From Phaeocystidibacter luteus (GTDB lineage Bacteria; Bacteroidota; Bacteroidia; Flavobacteriales; Schleiferiaceae), in the NCBI RefSeq assembly GCF_008933115.1, contig NZ_WBVO01000010.1, positions 1 to 64,000 on the forward strand: a stretch of DNA of 64,000 nt, given 5' to 3'. Positions 55,964 to 64,000 of this stretch are shown piece by piece (the first letter of the stretch is position 1; every line of letters begins with the position of its first letter). The translations under genes and the position numbers were made by a program. Below the pieces are notes generated by a model. That model searched no databases. It was not told the DNA's origin and saw nothing but the letters and a program-made list of their open reading frames with translations.

Positions 55964-58202
55964 GAACATTGGCATGAGTACAACAAATCATACAACTATA
56001 AAGCGAACCCTGCCTGTAACGGGGATGACCTGCGCAGCTTGTGCATCCAGCGTCGAATCGATGCTCTCACACACGGATGGTGTGCTAAACGCAAGTGTCA
56101 ACTTCGCTTCTAACTCGGTGCTTGTTGAATACCAGAAAGGCACCGACCCTAAGTCGCTACAAAGAGCGGTGCAGTCCATTGGCTACGACCTCATCATAGA
56201 TGAGGACAATGCAAAAGAGGCCCAGCATGACGCACAGCTTGCCCACTATAAAAGCGTAAAACACAGAACCCTTTGGTCTGCGCTTTTGACACTCCCAATC
56301 TTTTTCATTGGAATGTTCGCCATGGATTGGGACCCGGGTAAGTGGATATCGCTTATACTGTCGATTCCGGTTCTCTTCATCTTCGGAAAGAGCTACTTTA
56401 TCAGCGCATGGAAGAATGCAAAACACAGGAAGGCAAACATGGATACGTTGGTCGCCCTAAGTACAGGTATTGCATTCTTATTCAGTGTTTTCAACACCTT
56501 GCATCCTTCTTACTGGCTTGAGAGAGGCTTGGTTCCTCACGTTTATTATGAAGCAGCCACGGTGATTATCACCTTTATCACCTTGGGGAAATGGCTGGAA
56601 GAAAAAGCCAAGTCTAACACCTCATCCGCGATCAAAAAGTTAATGGGTTTACAACCCAACACAGTCTTTCTCGTAGAGGGAAACAATGAGCGAGAGGTTC
56701 CTATTAAAGAGGTGAAAGCCGGTGATATCATTAAAGTAAAGCCCGGAATGAAAGTTCCTCTTGACGGTGAGGTAATCTCGGGTGATTCTTATGTAGATGA
56801 AAGCATGATTACGGGTGAACCTATCCCCGTTCTCAAACAAAAATCGAGTGAAGTTTTCGCAGGTACGGTCAACCAAAAAGGAAGCTTTGAATTCCGGGCA
56901 ATCAAAGTCGGTAGTGAAACCCTTTTGGCACAAATAATTGAAATGGTCGAGCAAGCACAGGGTAGCAAAGCTCCTGTTCAAAAGCTTGTAGATCGCGTTG
57001 CAGCCATCTTTGTACCTACTGTTATTTCAATCGCCGCCGTCACTTTTGCGGTATGGATAATCTTTGGAGGAGATGATGCGTTTACACACGCCTTGCTCAC
57101 ATCAATCACGGTTCTGGTAATTGCCTGTCCATGTGCATTAGGACTTGCTACTCCAACGGCCATCATGGTGGGAGTGGGAAAAGGAGCGGATAATCAGATA
57201 CTGATTCGCAATGCCGAAAGCCTCGAGCTAGGTCACAAAGTAGATACTGTAGTACTGGACAAAACAGGAACTATCACGGAAGGAAAGCCAAGCATCAGCG
57301 GATTATACTGGAAGAAACGCAAGAATGTTCAGGCTCTGAATTCAATCCTTTTGGCAATGGAGTCGAAATCCGAGCACCCACTTGCCGAAGCCATTGTACG
57401 AGAATTGACCAATGACGGGGTATCACAAAGCAACTTAAAGAGCTTCGAAAGCATTACTGGCAAAGGTGTTGAAGCAACGACAGAGCTAGACGAGAAGTAC
57501 TATGTGGGGAATAAAAAGCTACTTCTCCTAAATGAGGTTCTGATTTCAAAAGAGATTGAGGAAATCGCCCACAAATGGAGTCAAGAAGCTCAAACAGTGG
57601 TCTACTTCTCTAATCATCAGGAAGTGCTCGGACTCATTGGCATATCGGATAGAGTAAAGAAGACTTCAAAAAGTGCCGTTCAACAACTGAAAGGTCGAGG
57701 AATCGAAGTACACCTGCTTACTGGAGATAACCTAGAAACTGCACAAGCAGTGGCGAGATCAGTAGGGATTGAACACTATAAAGGTGAAGTATTGCCTGCT
57801 GACAAAGCCAGATACATCAAAGAATTACAGGCGAACAATCAAACGGTCGCTATGATTGGAGATGGAATAAATGACAGTCAGGCTTTAGCTCAAGCAGATG
57901 TAAGTATCGCAATGGCGACAGGGTCAGATATCGCCATGGATGTTGCCAAGATAACCTTGATGTCTTCCGATTTAGAATCGGTACCAAAGGCATTGAACCT
58001 TTCAAAAAAGACAGTCCTAGGGATTCGACAAAACCTGTTTTGGGCATTCATTTATAACATCATTGGTATTCCGCTGGCCGCTGGTATTCTCTACCCTTTA
58101 AACGGATTCCTATTAAACCCAATGATTGCTGGTGCGGCCATGGCATTTAGCTCCGTTTCCGTCGTTTTGAACAGTCTAAGACTTCGGGCTGCTAAACTAT
58201 AA
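55962..58202 (+). CDS. copA: Copper-exporting P1B-type ATPase
   Basis: A 746-residue P1B-1 ATPase. One N-terminal HMA domain has GMTCAACASSV. The membrane metal site CPC is at residues 389-391 (ACPCALGLATPTAIM). The phosphorylated Asp433 is in DKTGTITEG, the nucleotide domain has SEHPLAEAI and the hinge has GDGINDSQAL. The A-domain TGE loop is MITGEPIP. The enzyme pumps Cu(I)/Ag(I) out of the cytoplasm with ATP hydrolysis. ATG 55974 is an alternative start. It follows the HMA-AraC regulator and precedes a small HMA chaperone, a standard copper export unit. Confidence 0.97.
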   Translation: MNIGMSTTNHTTIKRTLPVTGMTCAACASSVESMLSHTDGVLNASVNFASNSVLVEYQKGTDPKSLQRAVQSIGYDLIIDEDNAKEAQHDAQLAHYKSVKHRTLWSALLTLPIFFIGMFAMDWDPGKWISLILSIPVLFIFGKSYFISAWKNAKHRKANMDTLVALSTGIAFLFSVFNTLHPSYWLERGLVPHVYYEAATVIITFITLGKWLEEKAKSNTSSAIKKLMGLQPNTVFLVEGNNEREVPIKEVKAGDIIKVKPGMKVPLDGEVISGDSYVDESMITGEPIPVLKQKSSEVFAGTVNQKGSFEFRAIKVGSETLLAQIIEMVEQAQGSKAPVQKLVDRVAAIFVPTVISIAAVTFAVWIIFGGDDAFTHALLTSITVLVIACPCALGLATPTAIMVGVGKGADNQILIRNAESLELGHKVDTVVLDKTGTITEGKPSISGLYWKKRKNVQALNSILLAMESKSEHPLAEAIVRELTNDGVSQSNLKSFESITGKGVEATTELDEKYYVGNKKLLLLNEVLISKEIEEIAHKWSQEAQTVVYFSNHQEVLGLIGISDRVKKTSKSAVQQLKGRGIEVHLLTGDNLETAQAVARSVGIEHYKGEVLPADKARYIKELQANNQTVAMIGDGINDSQALAQADVSIAMATGSDIAMDVAKITLMSSDLESVPKALNLSKKTVLGIRQNLFWAFIYNIIGIPLAAGILYPLNGFLLNPMIAGAAMAFSSVSVVLNSLRLRAAKL

Positions 58203-58268
58203 GCATAGGAGTAAAAATCTTGATTGACTGTGTCAAAATTCTATAACGCATTCAACAAGTAACGCTCC

Positions 58269-58276
58269 TAACTTTG
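58269..58276 (+). promoter_or_regulatory. Candidate -7 box of the copper chaperone gene
   Basis: TAACTTTG matches TAnnTTTG exactly and ends 21 bp before the start codon. No TTG at -33 is evident. A TTGAGTTAAGTTAAATT stretch follows. Confidence 0.45.
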
Positions 58277-58297
58277 AGTTAAGTTAAATTATCAACT

Positions 58298-58507
58298 ATG
58301 AAAGAATACAAATTCAATACAACCATTAAGTGTAACGGATGTATCACTAAAGTAAAGCCCTCTTTAGATGGGCTAAAAGGGGTTGAATCATGGGAAGTAG
58401 ACATACTAAACCCTAAGAAACCACTAACCGTCATTGCGAAAGAAGGGACTTCTCATCAGATCATCGAAACTGTTCAAAAGGCTGGTTTCGAAATTTCGGA
58501 ACAATAA
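58298..58507 (+). CDS. copZ: HMA-domain copper chaperone
   Basis: A 69-residue single-domain protein. The metal loop is TIKCNGCITKVK with Cys12 and Cys15, followed by the ferredoxin-like beta-alpha-beta arrangement up to AGFEISEQ. This is the size and pattern of CopZ-type chaperones, which deliver Cu(I) to CopA or to a sensor. The loop reads CNGC rather than MxCxxC. It is separated from copA by 95 bp and has its own promoter-like box, so it may be expressed independently. A shared bidirectional terminator lies downstream. Confidence 0.88.
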   Translation: MKEYKFNTTIKCNGCITKVKPSLDGLKGVESWEVDILNPKKPLTVIAKEGTSHQIIETVQKAGFEISEQ

Positions 58508-58509
58508 AA

Positions 58510-58535
58510 AAGCGGGGAATTGATATTCCCCGCTT
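58510..58535. terminator. Bidirectional terminator
   Basis: AAGCGGGGAA at 58510 pairs with TTCCCCGCTT at 58526 (10 bp). It has A-rich sequence on the left and CAACTTTT on the right, so it can terminate both the chaperone gene and the convergent cytochrome gene. Confidence 0.85.
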
Positions 58536-58557
58536 CAACTTTTAAAATAAATCTTTC

Positions 58558-59649
58558 TTAAAACGGACTCTTATAATCTGGATTATTCATCATTTCTTGA
58601 TCCGTCAAGGTTTTCAAGAATGCCACTAAGTCTTGTACGTCTTGATTTGATAGGTTAAGACCTCCAGAATTGATAGGATAGATTAGTGCTGGATCAATGG
58701 TTGATGACATCACCATCCCTGTATTGTAGTGGTTAACTACTTCTTCGAGCGTATTGAACCTTCCATCATGCATATAAGGAGGAGTCAATTCAATGTTGCG
58801 CAGAGTAGGCACCTTAAACTTGGCTCGATCTGACTGATTTCCAGTGGCCAATTCGCGACCATAATCATCGAAATCGGCATCCGAGTCCAAGCCATTATTC
58901 ATGTACAAATCATTCTCAAAGTTGAGTCCACCATGACAGTGAGCGCAGTCAGCCCCAGATGAATCTGGAAATCCGGGATTGAACTCAGCAAAATATAGTT
59001 CTCGGCCCCTCTCTTCTGAAGCGCTGAGGGTCACCTCACCGCGTAAGTACTTGTCATATTTGCTGTCCACAGAAATGATGGAATTCATGAACTGTTCAAG
59101 CGCGAGACCAATTCGTTCTTCTGTTACTGTGGAAGACCCAAACGCTCTGATGAATTGATCTTGATACTCTTCGATGGCAGAAAGTCTAGTTATTAGATCA
59201 GCCATTGCCAAGTCCATTTCCAAAGAATCTTGGATGGGCAATACAGCCTGATCTCTCAGAAGATGAGCTCTACCATCCCAGAAAAACTCATTTGTGTTAT
59301 AGGCCATATTGAAGGCTACCATGGCTTGACGCTTCCCAGGAAAACCATTCACTCCAATGGAAAAGGTATTTGTGTCAGAAAATCCTGTTGATTGAACATG
59401 GCAGGTGGCACAGCTCATACTATTGTCAGCACTAAGCCGATCATCATGAAAGAGCATTCTGCCTAATCTTACTTTTTGCTCTGTCAATTCATTGTCTGCT
59501 GGAATTGTCGGTGGAGTAAGGTGCTTTGTGTCTAAAACAAAAGGTGTTAAATCGTGCTCTATTCGATTGTCTGGTTCATCAGGCGAGCAAGCAAGTGCAA
59601 GCATGAAAAAACTAAAGACTACACCAACGTGAATACTCTTGATTCTCAT
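58558..59649 (-). CDS. MbnH-like diheme cytochrome c peroxidase family protein
   Basis: A 363-residue lipoprotein (lipobox LALAC, Cys21). It has two c-type heme sites, MSCATCH (Cys80/Cys83/His84) and GADCAHCHG (Cys235/Cys238/His239), on the diheme peroxidase fold (LGRMLFHDDRLS, NGFPGKRQAMVAFN, FKVPTLRNIELTPPYMHDGRF). Diheme enzymes of this family encoded next to MbnP proteins (MbnH) oxidise a Trp of MbnP to kynurenine, forming a copper site. Here an MbnP-like gene lies 13 bp upstream on the same strand. The location should be periplasm or outer membrane. An ordinary peroxidase role cannot be excluded. Confidence 0.88.
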   Translation of the reverse strand: MRIKSIHVGVVFSFFMLALACSPDEPDNRIEHDLTPFVLDTKHLTPPTIPADNELTEQKVRLGRMLFHDDRLSADNSMSCATCHVQSTGFSDTNTFSIGVNGFPGKRQAMVAFNMAYNTNEFFWDGRAHLLRDQAVLPIQDSLEMDLAMADLITRLSAIEEYQDQFIRAFGSSTVTEERIGLALEQFMNSIISVDSKYDKYLRGEVTLSASEERGRELYFAEFNPGFPDSSGADCAHCHGGLNFENDLYMNNGLDSDADFDDYGRELATGNQSDRAKFKVPTLRNIELTPPYMHDGRFNTLEEVVNHYNTGMVMSSTIDPALIYPINSGGLNLSNQDVQDLVAFLKTLTDQEMMNNPDYKSPF

Positions 59650-59662
59650 AAGGACGATTCAA

Positions 59663-60619
59663 TTAATTAACCTGGAGTTTCGATGTACTCACACTTGAGT
59701 CCGTTTGAACCGTTACAATGTACATTCCAGTGTTCTCAATATAAACTAAAACTTCTCCTTGGTTTTCCACACTTGTTGAATAGATACATTTCCCAGTTAA
59801 ATCAGTAATAGTCAATTCACCAGTCATCATCTCCTCTAAAGTTAGCAATGAATATCCTTGTGATGTAGGGTTTGGCTTTAGTTCAAGCGCGGAAACTGTA
59901 TACTCATCCAAACCTACAGGATTAACAGTAGCTTGAGAGGGAGTGAAAACGCTATCTCGGAAATTTTCCATCAACTTAACTGCAGCTCCAGTTTCTCCAT
60001 GATTTATCAATCCGTTATTCACAGAAATACCAGAAAATGAATTCAGATACTCAGCATCTAGTTGGATTACTAGATATCCCCCCATATCAGCACCGTTGGT
60101 AACTACGGTTTGACTGAAGTAGTTTTGATCACCTAAGGCATGTATCTCCATATTATTGCTAAGATTACTTCCTGCACCACCTTCAACAGCAACGAATCTA
60201 TATCCAGCCGACCAACCCCAGTGCATACTAGGTGACTTGGGAGCTAGCGGATGTGAAGCGTTATAACCTGCAGGATCAGCATGGTTTGCATTCTGATCTA
60301 CACCGATTGAAAAACTTATAGAATCTAAAGTTGTAATGGCGTGGTTTCCAAGATTAACTTGAGTTGTCGTTCGTGCATCGGCCAAAATGTAAGTAGTCGG
60401 CAATGCTGTTGTCTGACCGCCATCATGGTGTAATTCAATTCCCGAAATGTAGTATTGGAGTCTATCCAATTGAAGATTATCACCATCTTGAGTAACGGCA
60501 GGAGAATTCACAGCAAAAGGCTGCCCATCCCAATTGTGCATCACTCGAAAGTACACATCCATCTGAGCGACGAGAGATGTTGATATGAGTGAAATGATTA
60601 AGAGTAAAGCTTTCTTCAT
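59663..60619 (-). CDS. MbnP-like copper-binding protein with T9SS tail
   Basis: A 318-residue secreted protein. The signal peptide (MKKALLLIISLISTSLVAQ) is followed by an MbnP-like domain (~20-230): DGQPFAVNSPAV, LQLDRLQYYISGIEL, NHADPAGYNASHPLAPK, SMHWGWSAGYRFVAVEGG. Trp134 and Trp136 fall in the conserved region where family members carry the oxidised Trp. Residues ~245-318 are a T9SS sorting domain (LELKPNPTSQGYSLL ... GMYIVTVQ). Cell-surface display of an MbnP protein by T9SS is noteworthy. It forms a two-gene unit with the diheme enzyme. Role: extracytoplasmic copper binding, by family inference. Confidence 0.85.
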   Translation of the reverse strand: MKKALLLIISLISTSLVAQMDVYFRVMHNWDGQPFAVNSPAVTQDGDNLQLDRLQYYISGIELHHDGGQTTALPTTYILADARTTTQVNLGNHAITTLDSISFSIGVDQNANHADPAGYNASHPLAPKSPSMHWGWSAGYRFVAVEGGAGSNLSNNMEIHALGDQNYFSQTVVTNGADMGGYLVIQLDAEYLNSFSGISVNNGLINHGETGAAVKLMENFRDSVFTPSQATVNPVGLDEYTVSALELKPNPTSQGYSLLTLEEMMTGELTITDLTGKCIYSTSVENQGEVLVYIENTGMYIVTVQTDSSVSTSKLQVN

Positions 60620-60717
60620 GGGTTGTCTTGTTAGTTATAAAAGTTGCTTCGGAATGGCAAAATACAGAAATTGACAGAACTATACTTCTGATGGTGAGTT
60701 CTCTATAAAACTGCGGT

Positions 60718-62025
60718 ATGTCAAATTATTCTAAAAACAGCCTTTCACTTGTAGGTTCTATTGCGCTTGGCACTGGCGTAATGATAGGAGCAGGAATTTT
60801 CGCTCTCCTTGGCCAGGTTGCAGAACTTTCCAAAAGCTGGTTTCCCTACATGTTTATTGTAGGTGCCATCATCTCTGGTTTTAGCGCGTATTCTTATGTA
60901 AAGGTTTCAAGTGTCTATCCTTCTTCTGGTGGCATTGCCATGATATTACAAAAAGCCTACGGCAAAACCGCGATTACCGGTGGTGCTGCTTTGCTAATGG
61001 CCTTCTCAATGATCATGAATGAAAGTTTGGTCGCTCGAACTTTTGGCACCTACGTTATGCGCCTTTTCCCTGAAACAGATGCTCACATCCTTATCCCTTT
61101 TCTCGGGGTATGTCTGATTATTACAGCATATGTCATCAACCTTATGGGCAATAAAGTGATAGAGGGCTCTTCGAATGTGATGTCCTTTGCGAAGATTATT
61201 GGAATACTCGTCTTCGCCCTGGCTGCAATATGGGGAGTCGATCAATTTGAACTTTCCATTGTTACCCCTGCGGAACGTATCACCGGTTTTGATTTATCAG
61301 ACACGCTAGCAGCAGCAGCCCTTTCAATATTAGCATTCAAAGGGTTCACGACAATCACGAATAGCGGAGATGAAATAACAAAACCTGAACGTAATGTTGG
61401 ACGATCTATCGTTTACTCAATCCTTATTTGCCTAGTAGTATATCTGATTGTCGCATTTGCCGTAAACGCCAATCTATCAATCGAAGAAATTGTTCATGCT
61501 CGTGATTATTCCCTGGCGGAAGCCGCTCGTCCTTCATTGGGGAATTCAGGTGTATATTTTACAATAGGAATTGCCATCATAGCGACGATCTCAGGGATTA
61601 TCGCAAGTCTGTTTGCAGTTTCGCGTATGACAACAATGCTGACTGAAATGAAATTGATTCCTCATAGTCACTTTGGAATGACCGGAGGAGTTCACAAACA
61701 CATGTTGCTCTATATATCGCTCATTGCAATCGTATTGACCGTGCTATTTGACCTATCAAGGATTGCAACGATTGGGGCAGTATTCTACCTGGTGATGGAT
61801 ATCATCATCCATGTGGGAGTATTAAAGCACCTCAGAAAGGATGTACATGCCCAACCAGTGGTTTTAATTATCGCTATACTATTAGACATCACAATACTCG
61901 TAGGACTTCTCTACTCTAAGCTCTCTACTGACCCAATCATAGTTTATGTTTCGCTTGGCGGTATAGTTCTCACATTTAGCTTTGAGTGGTTTTACCTAAA
62001 GCGAAAATTGAATGCGAAAGAATAG
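60718..62025 (+). CDS. APC-family permease
   Basis: A 435-residue inner-membrane transporter with 12 predicted hydrophobic segments. The APC signature is visible in TM1 (SIALGTGVMIGAGIFALLGQ) and in TM6/TM8-like segments (LAAAALSILAFKGFTTITNSGDEITKPERN, typical amino acid permease). It should move amino acids or amines with protons or by exchange. The substrate is unknown. It starts ~100 bp upstream of, and divergent from, the MbnP-like gene, and is followed 42 bp later by the Cys-rich gene and the RND pump, so it may belong to the copper transcription unit. Confidence 0.88.
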   Translation: MSNYSKNSLSLVGSIALGTGVMIGAGIFALLGQVAELSKSWFPYMFIVGAIISGFSAYSYVKVSSVYPSSGGIAMILQKAYGKTAITGGAALLMAFSMIMNESLVARTFGTYVMRLFPETDAHILIPFLGVCLIITAYVINLMGNKVIEGSSNVMSFAKIIGILVFALAAIWGVDQFELSIVTPAERITGFDLSDTLAAAALSILAFKGFTTITNSGDEITKPERNVGRSIVYSILICLVVYLIVAFAVNANLSIEEIVHARDYSLAEAARPSLGNSGVYFTIGIAIIATISGIIASLFAVSRMTTMLTEMKLIPHSHFGMTGGVHKHMLLYISLIAIVLTVLFDLSRIATIGAVFYLVMDIIIHVGVLKHLRKDVHAQPVVLIIAILLDITILVGLLYSKLSTDPIIVYVSLGGIVLTFSFEWFYLKRKLNAKE

Positions 62026-62067
62026 TTAAAGCGAATTGGATAACTCAATAAATTGTAATTTTATCAA

Positions 62068-62490
62068 GTGAAATGGTTGAAGTCCATATCGTTAACACTA
62101 CTCATCCTCATTTCCAACAGTGGGATTGCAGCAAATTATCATTGGTGCGCAGGTGAGTTAATGGAGGCTTCTATTTCGTGGGGGACTGAGAAGCTGAGTT
62201 GTGGTATGTCTGAAATGGATACTTGCCCAATTCCCGCTACACCATCTGAAGAAGATACCCTTTCGAATCTATCATGCTGTGACCACACCAGTCATATTCT
62301 TTCGGTTGATGATGAACTCCGTAAAAGTGATGTAAGTGTAGATAACATCACACTCCACTTTATTATCGCCTTCGCAACTTCCATTACCTCAACTCATTCG
62401 CAGAAGGAAGTCTTAGGATACGACATCTCGCATCGCCCTTCGACCCATCGAATTCCTTTCTACATCATTCACTGCTCTTACCTGATTTAA
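62068..62490 (+). CDS. HYC_CC_PP-type Cys-rich secreted protein
   Basis: A 140-residue protein with a signal peptide (MKWLKSISLTLLILISNSGIAA; GTG start). Right after cleavage comes NYHWCAGELMEASISWG, then a CGM and CPIPA stretch, and SNLSCCDHTSHIL, which fit the H-Y/H-x-C ... C-C pattern of the small HYC_CC_PP family of Bacteroidetes. The C-terminal part has RPSTHRIPFYIIHC. Cys and His residues suggest extracytoplasmic metal binding. It lies 70 bp upstream of the RND pump. Similar genes accompany metal efflux genes in related genomes, as I recall; this supports a copper-related role. Confidence 0.72.
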   Translation: MKWLKSISLTLLILISNSGIAANYHWCAGELMEASISWGTEKLSCGMSEMDTCPIPATPSEEDTLSNLSCCDHTSHILSVDDELRKSDVSVDNITLHFIIAFATSITSTHSQKEVLGYDISHRPSTHRIPFYIIHCSYLI

Positions 62491-62560
62491 ATCTTTTCGT
62501 TCACGAGTAAAAGCCATCCCCCTTGGATGGTGCATTCATGAATTGGAAAAGAAGTAAATC

Positions 62561-64000
62561 ATGCTCAACAAACTCATAGACTATTTTTTAAGGAACAAGC
62601 TTGTAACGTCCTTGTTTCTCGGTGGTCTCATAATTTGGGGAATCGCCACTGCTCCGTTCGCATGGAACATCCCGGCCATCCCCTCCGCCCCAGTACCCGT
62701 TGATGCCATACCGGATATTGGAGAAAATCAACAAATCGTATTCACTAAATGGCCAGGAAGATCTCCTCAAGATATTGAGGACCAAATCTCCTATCCACTA
62801 ACAACGTATCTCCTCGGAATTCCTGGAGTAAAAACCATTCGGAGCAATTCCATGTTCGGATTCTCGAGTATCTATATCATATTCGAAGAAGATATTGAAT
62901 TCTATTGGTCGCGTTCCCGAATCTTGGAGAAATTGAACTCCATGCCAAGCGGTTTGCTTCCGACAGGGATAACACCATCTTTAGGTCCAGATGCTACAGC
63001 CTTAGGCCAAGTGTACTGGTACACCATAGAAGGCAGAGATTCGAGCGGCCAAGTTACAGGCGGATGGGATCTTGATGAACTCAGAAGCATTCAGGACTTC
63101 TATGTAAAATATGCACTCAGTGCTGTAGATGGTGTTTCTGAAGTCGCCTCTATCGGAGGATTTGTGAAAGAGTATCAAATCGACGTCAATCCCGATGCTC
63201 TGCAGAGTTATGAAATCACACTACTCGATGTTGTGAATGCGGTTCGCAACTCCAACATTGACGTCGGAGCTCAAACCATAGAGGTGAACAAGGTCGAATA
63301 CATGGTTCGAGGACTAGGCTACGTCGAGTCTCTCGAAGACTTGGAACTGGCGGTTGTGGCAGAATTCGATAATACTCCCATCTATCTAAAAGAAGTTGCC
63401 CGTGTCAGCTATGGCCCGGCCACAAGACGAGGAATACTAGATAAAGGTGGCGCCGAGGTGGTTGGTGGTGTTGTCGTTGCGAGATATGGCGCAAATCCAA
63501 TGCACGTAATCAACGGAGTTAAGGAAAAAGTAGAGGCTATAGCGGGAGGACTTCCCTCAAAAGAATTAAGCGATGGAAGTACTAGTCAACTCACAATAGT
63601 TCCTTTCTACGATCGATCAGAATTGATTGAAGAAACCCTAGGCACGCTGGAGGAAGCACTTTCACTGGAAATTCTTATCACCATTCTGGTGGTACTGTTA
63701 ATGGTATACCACCTAAGGGCATCGATGCTAATATCATTACTCCTTCCTATAGCTGTGCTCTTCACCTTTATCGCAATGAAGGGTTTTGGCGTGGATGCAA
63801 ATATTGTCGCATTATCAGGAATAGCCATTGCAATTGGCACCATGGTAGACTTAGGTATTATTCTTACAGAAAACGTACTGGTTCACGTTAATGACGGATC
63901 GAATAAACCTCTAATCGACAGGATCTCGTCTGGAGTATCCGAAGTTTCTACTGCCATAGTAACTGCGGTTAGCACTACGGTAGTTAGCTTCATTCCTGTT
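62561..64000 (+). CDS. cusA: CusA/CzcA-type heavy-metal RND efflux pump, partial (3' end outside window)
   Basis: The open frame runs from ATG 62561 through the window end (480 codons, expected ~1,050-1,450). TM1 (KLVTSLFLGGLIIWGIATAPF) is followed by PVDAIPDIGENQQIVFTKWPGRSPQDIEDQISYPLTT, the HME-RND signature. SSIYIIFEEDIEFYWSRSRI and LGQVYWYTIEGRDSSG follow, then TM2-TM4 with VDANIVALSGIAIAIGTMVDLGIILTENV. The sequence indicates a Cu/Ag (CusA) subclass rather than drug RND. It would form a tripartite envelope pump with periplasmic and outer-membrane partners, which should lie beyond the window. A short hairpin (62514-62530) lies before it. Confidence 0.95.
   Translation, partial: MLNKLIDYFLRNKLVTSLFLGGLIIWGIATAPFAWNIPAIPSAPVPVDAIPDIGENQQIVFTKWPGRSPQDIEDQISYPLTTYLLGIPGVKTIRSNSMFGFSSIYIIFEEDIEFYWSRSRILEKLNSMPSGLLPTGITPSLGPDATALGQVYWYTIEGRDSSGQVTGGWDLDELRSIQDFYVKYALSAVDGVSEVASIGGFVKEYQIDVNPDALQSYEITLLDVVNAVRNSNIDVGAQTIEVNKVEYMVRGLGYVESLEDLELAVVAEFDNTPIYLKEVARVSYGPATRRGILDKGGAEVVGGVVVARYGANPMHVINGVKEKVEAIAGGLPSKELSDGSTSQLTIVPFYDRSELIEETLGTLEEALSLEILITILVVLLMVYHLRASMLISLLLPIAVLFTFIAMKGFGVDANIVALSGIAIAIGTMVDLGIILTENVLVHVNDGSNKPLIDRISSGVSEVSTAIVTAVSTTVVSFIPV

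Overview
The window looks like a chromosomal segment of a Bacteroidota, most likely a marine Flavobacteriales of Cryomorphaceae/Schleiferiaceae type. The evidence is several type IX secretion (T9SS) C-terminal sorting domains, a PID-CTERM micro-protein, a Lacal_2735-type small protein, a TonB receptor plus DUF4249 lipoprotein pair, GHDLRGP-type histidine kinases, and promoter-like TAnnTTTG boxes instead of E. coli -10/-35 boxes.

Layout. 0.5-9.4 kb: an alpha/beta hydrolase, a DUF2200 protein, a leftward run of secreted proteins (S74 tail-fibre-like, PID-CTERM, T9SS), and a LuxR-type response regulator with two paralogous sensor kinases. 9.6-24.1 kb: metabolic and housekeeping genes (secreted trypsin-like protease, two unrelated isocitrate dehydrogenases facing each other, thiolase, NlpC/P60 peptidase, the 2-selenouridine pair mnmH-selD), separated by dense intergenic repeats. 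24.1-33.2 kb: a candidate small RNA, TonB receptor/DUF4249, an HD hydrolase, a diheme cytochrome split by a frameshift, and two tandem outer-membrane lipoproteins, the second also frameshifted.

33.3-55.2 kb is an accessory island anchored on a tRNA-Ser(UGA) gene. Copies of the tRNA 3' end recur at 43.17, 44.37 and 50.25 kb, as expected from tandem accretion of integrative modules, yet no integrase is visible. Module 1 carries a five-gene leftward operon: XRE regulator, type III methyltransferase, type III restriction helicase, CoiA-like nuclease and a small HTH protein. Modules 1 and 2 begin with the same ~690-bp repeat, which contains the start of a truncated gene whose full-length homologue lies at 54.5-55.1 kb. 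A second repeat family marks module ends and also sits at the breakpoints of 5'-truncated genes further right. IS3-family remnants and the two ends of what may have been one secreted hydrolase gene show repeated rearrangement here.

55.3-64.0 kb is a coherent copper cluster: an HMA-AraC fusion regulator, CopA ATPase, CopZ-like chaperone, an MbnH-like diheme enzyme with an MbnP-like T9SS-sorted partner, an APC permease, a HYC_CC_PP-type Cys-rich protein, and the start of a CusA-type RND pump that runs off the window.

Almost every long intergenic gap between 10.7 and 31.3 kb is filled by one composite repeat family with two recurrent hairpins. One copy is bounded by perfect 32-bp inverted repeats. 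These look like REP/MITE elements; no mobilising transposase is in the window.
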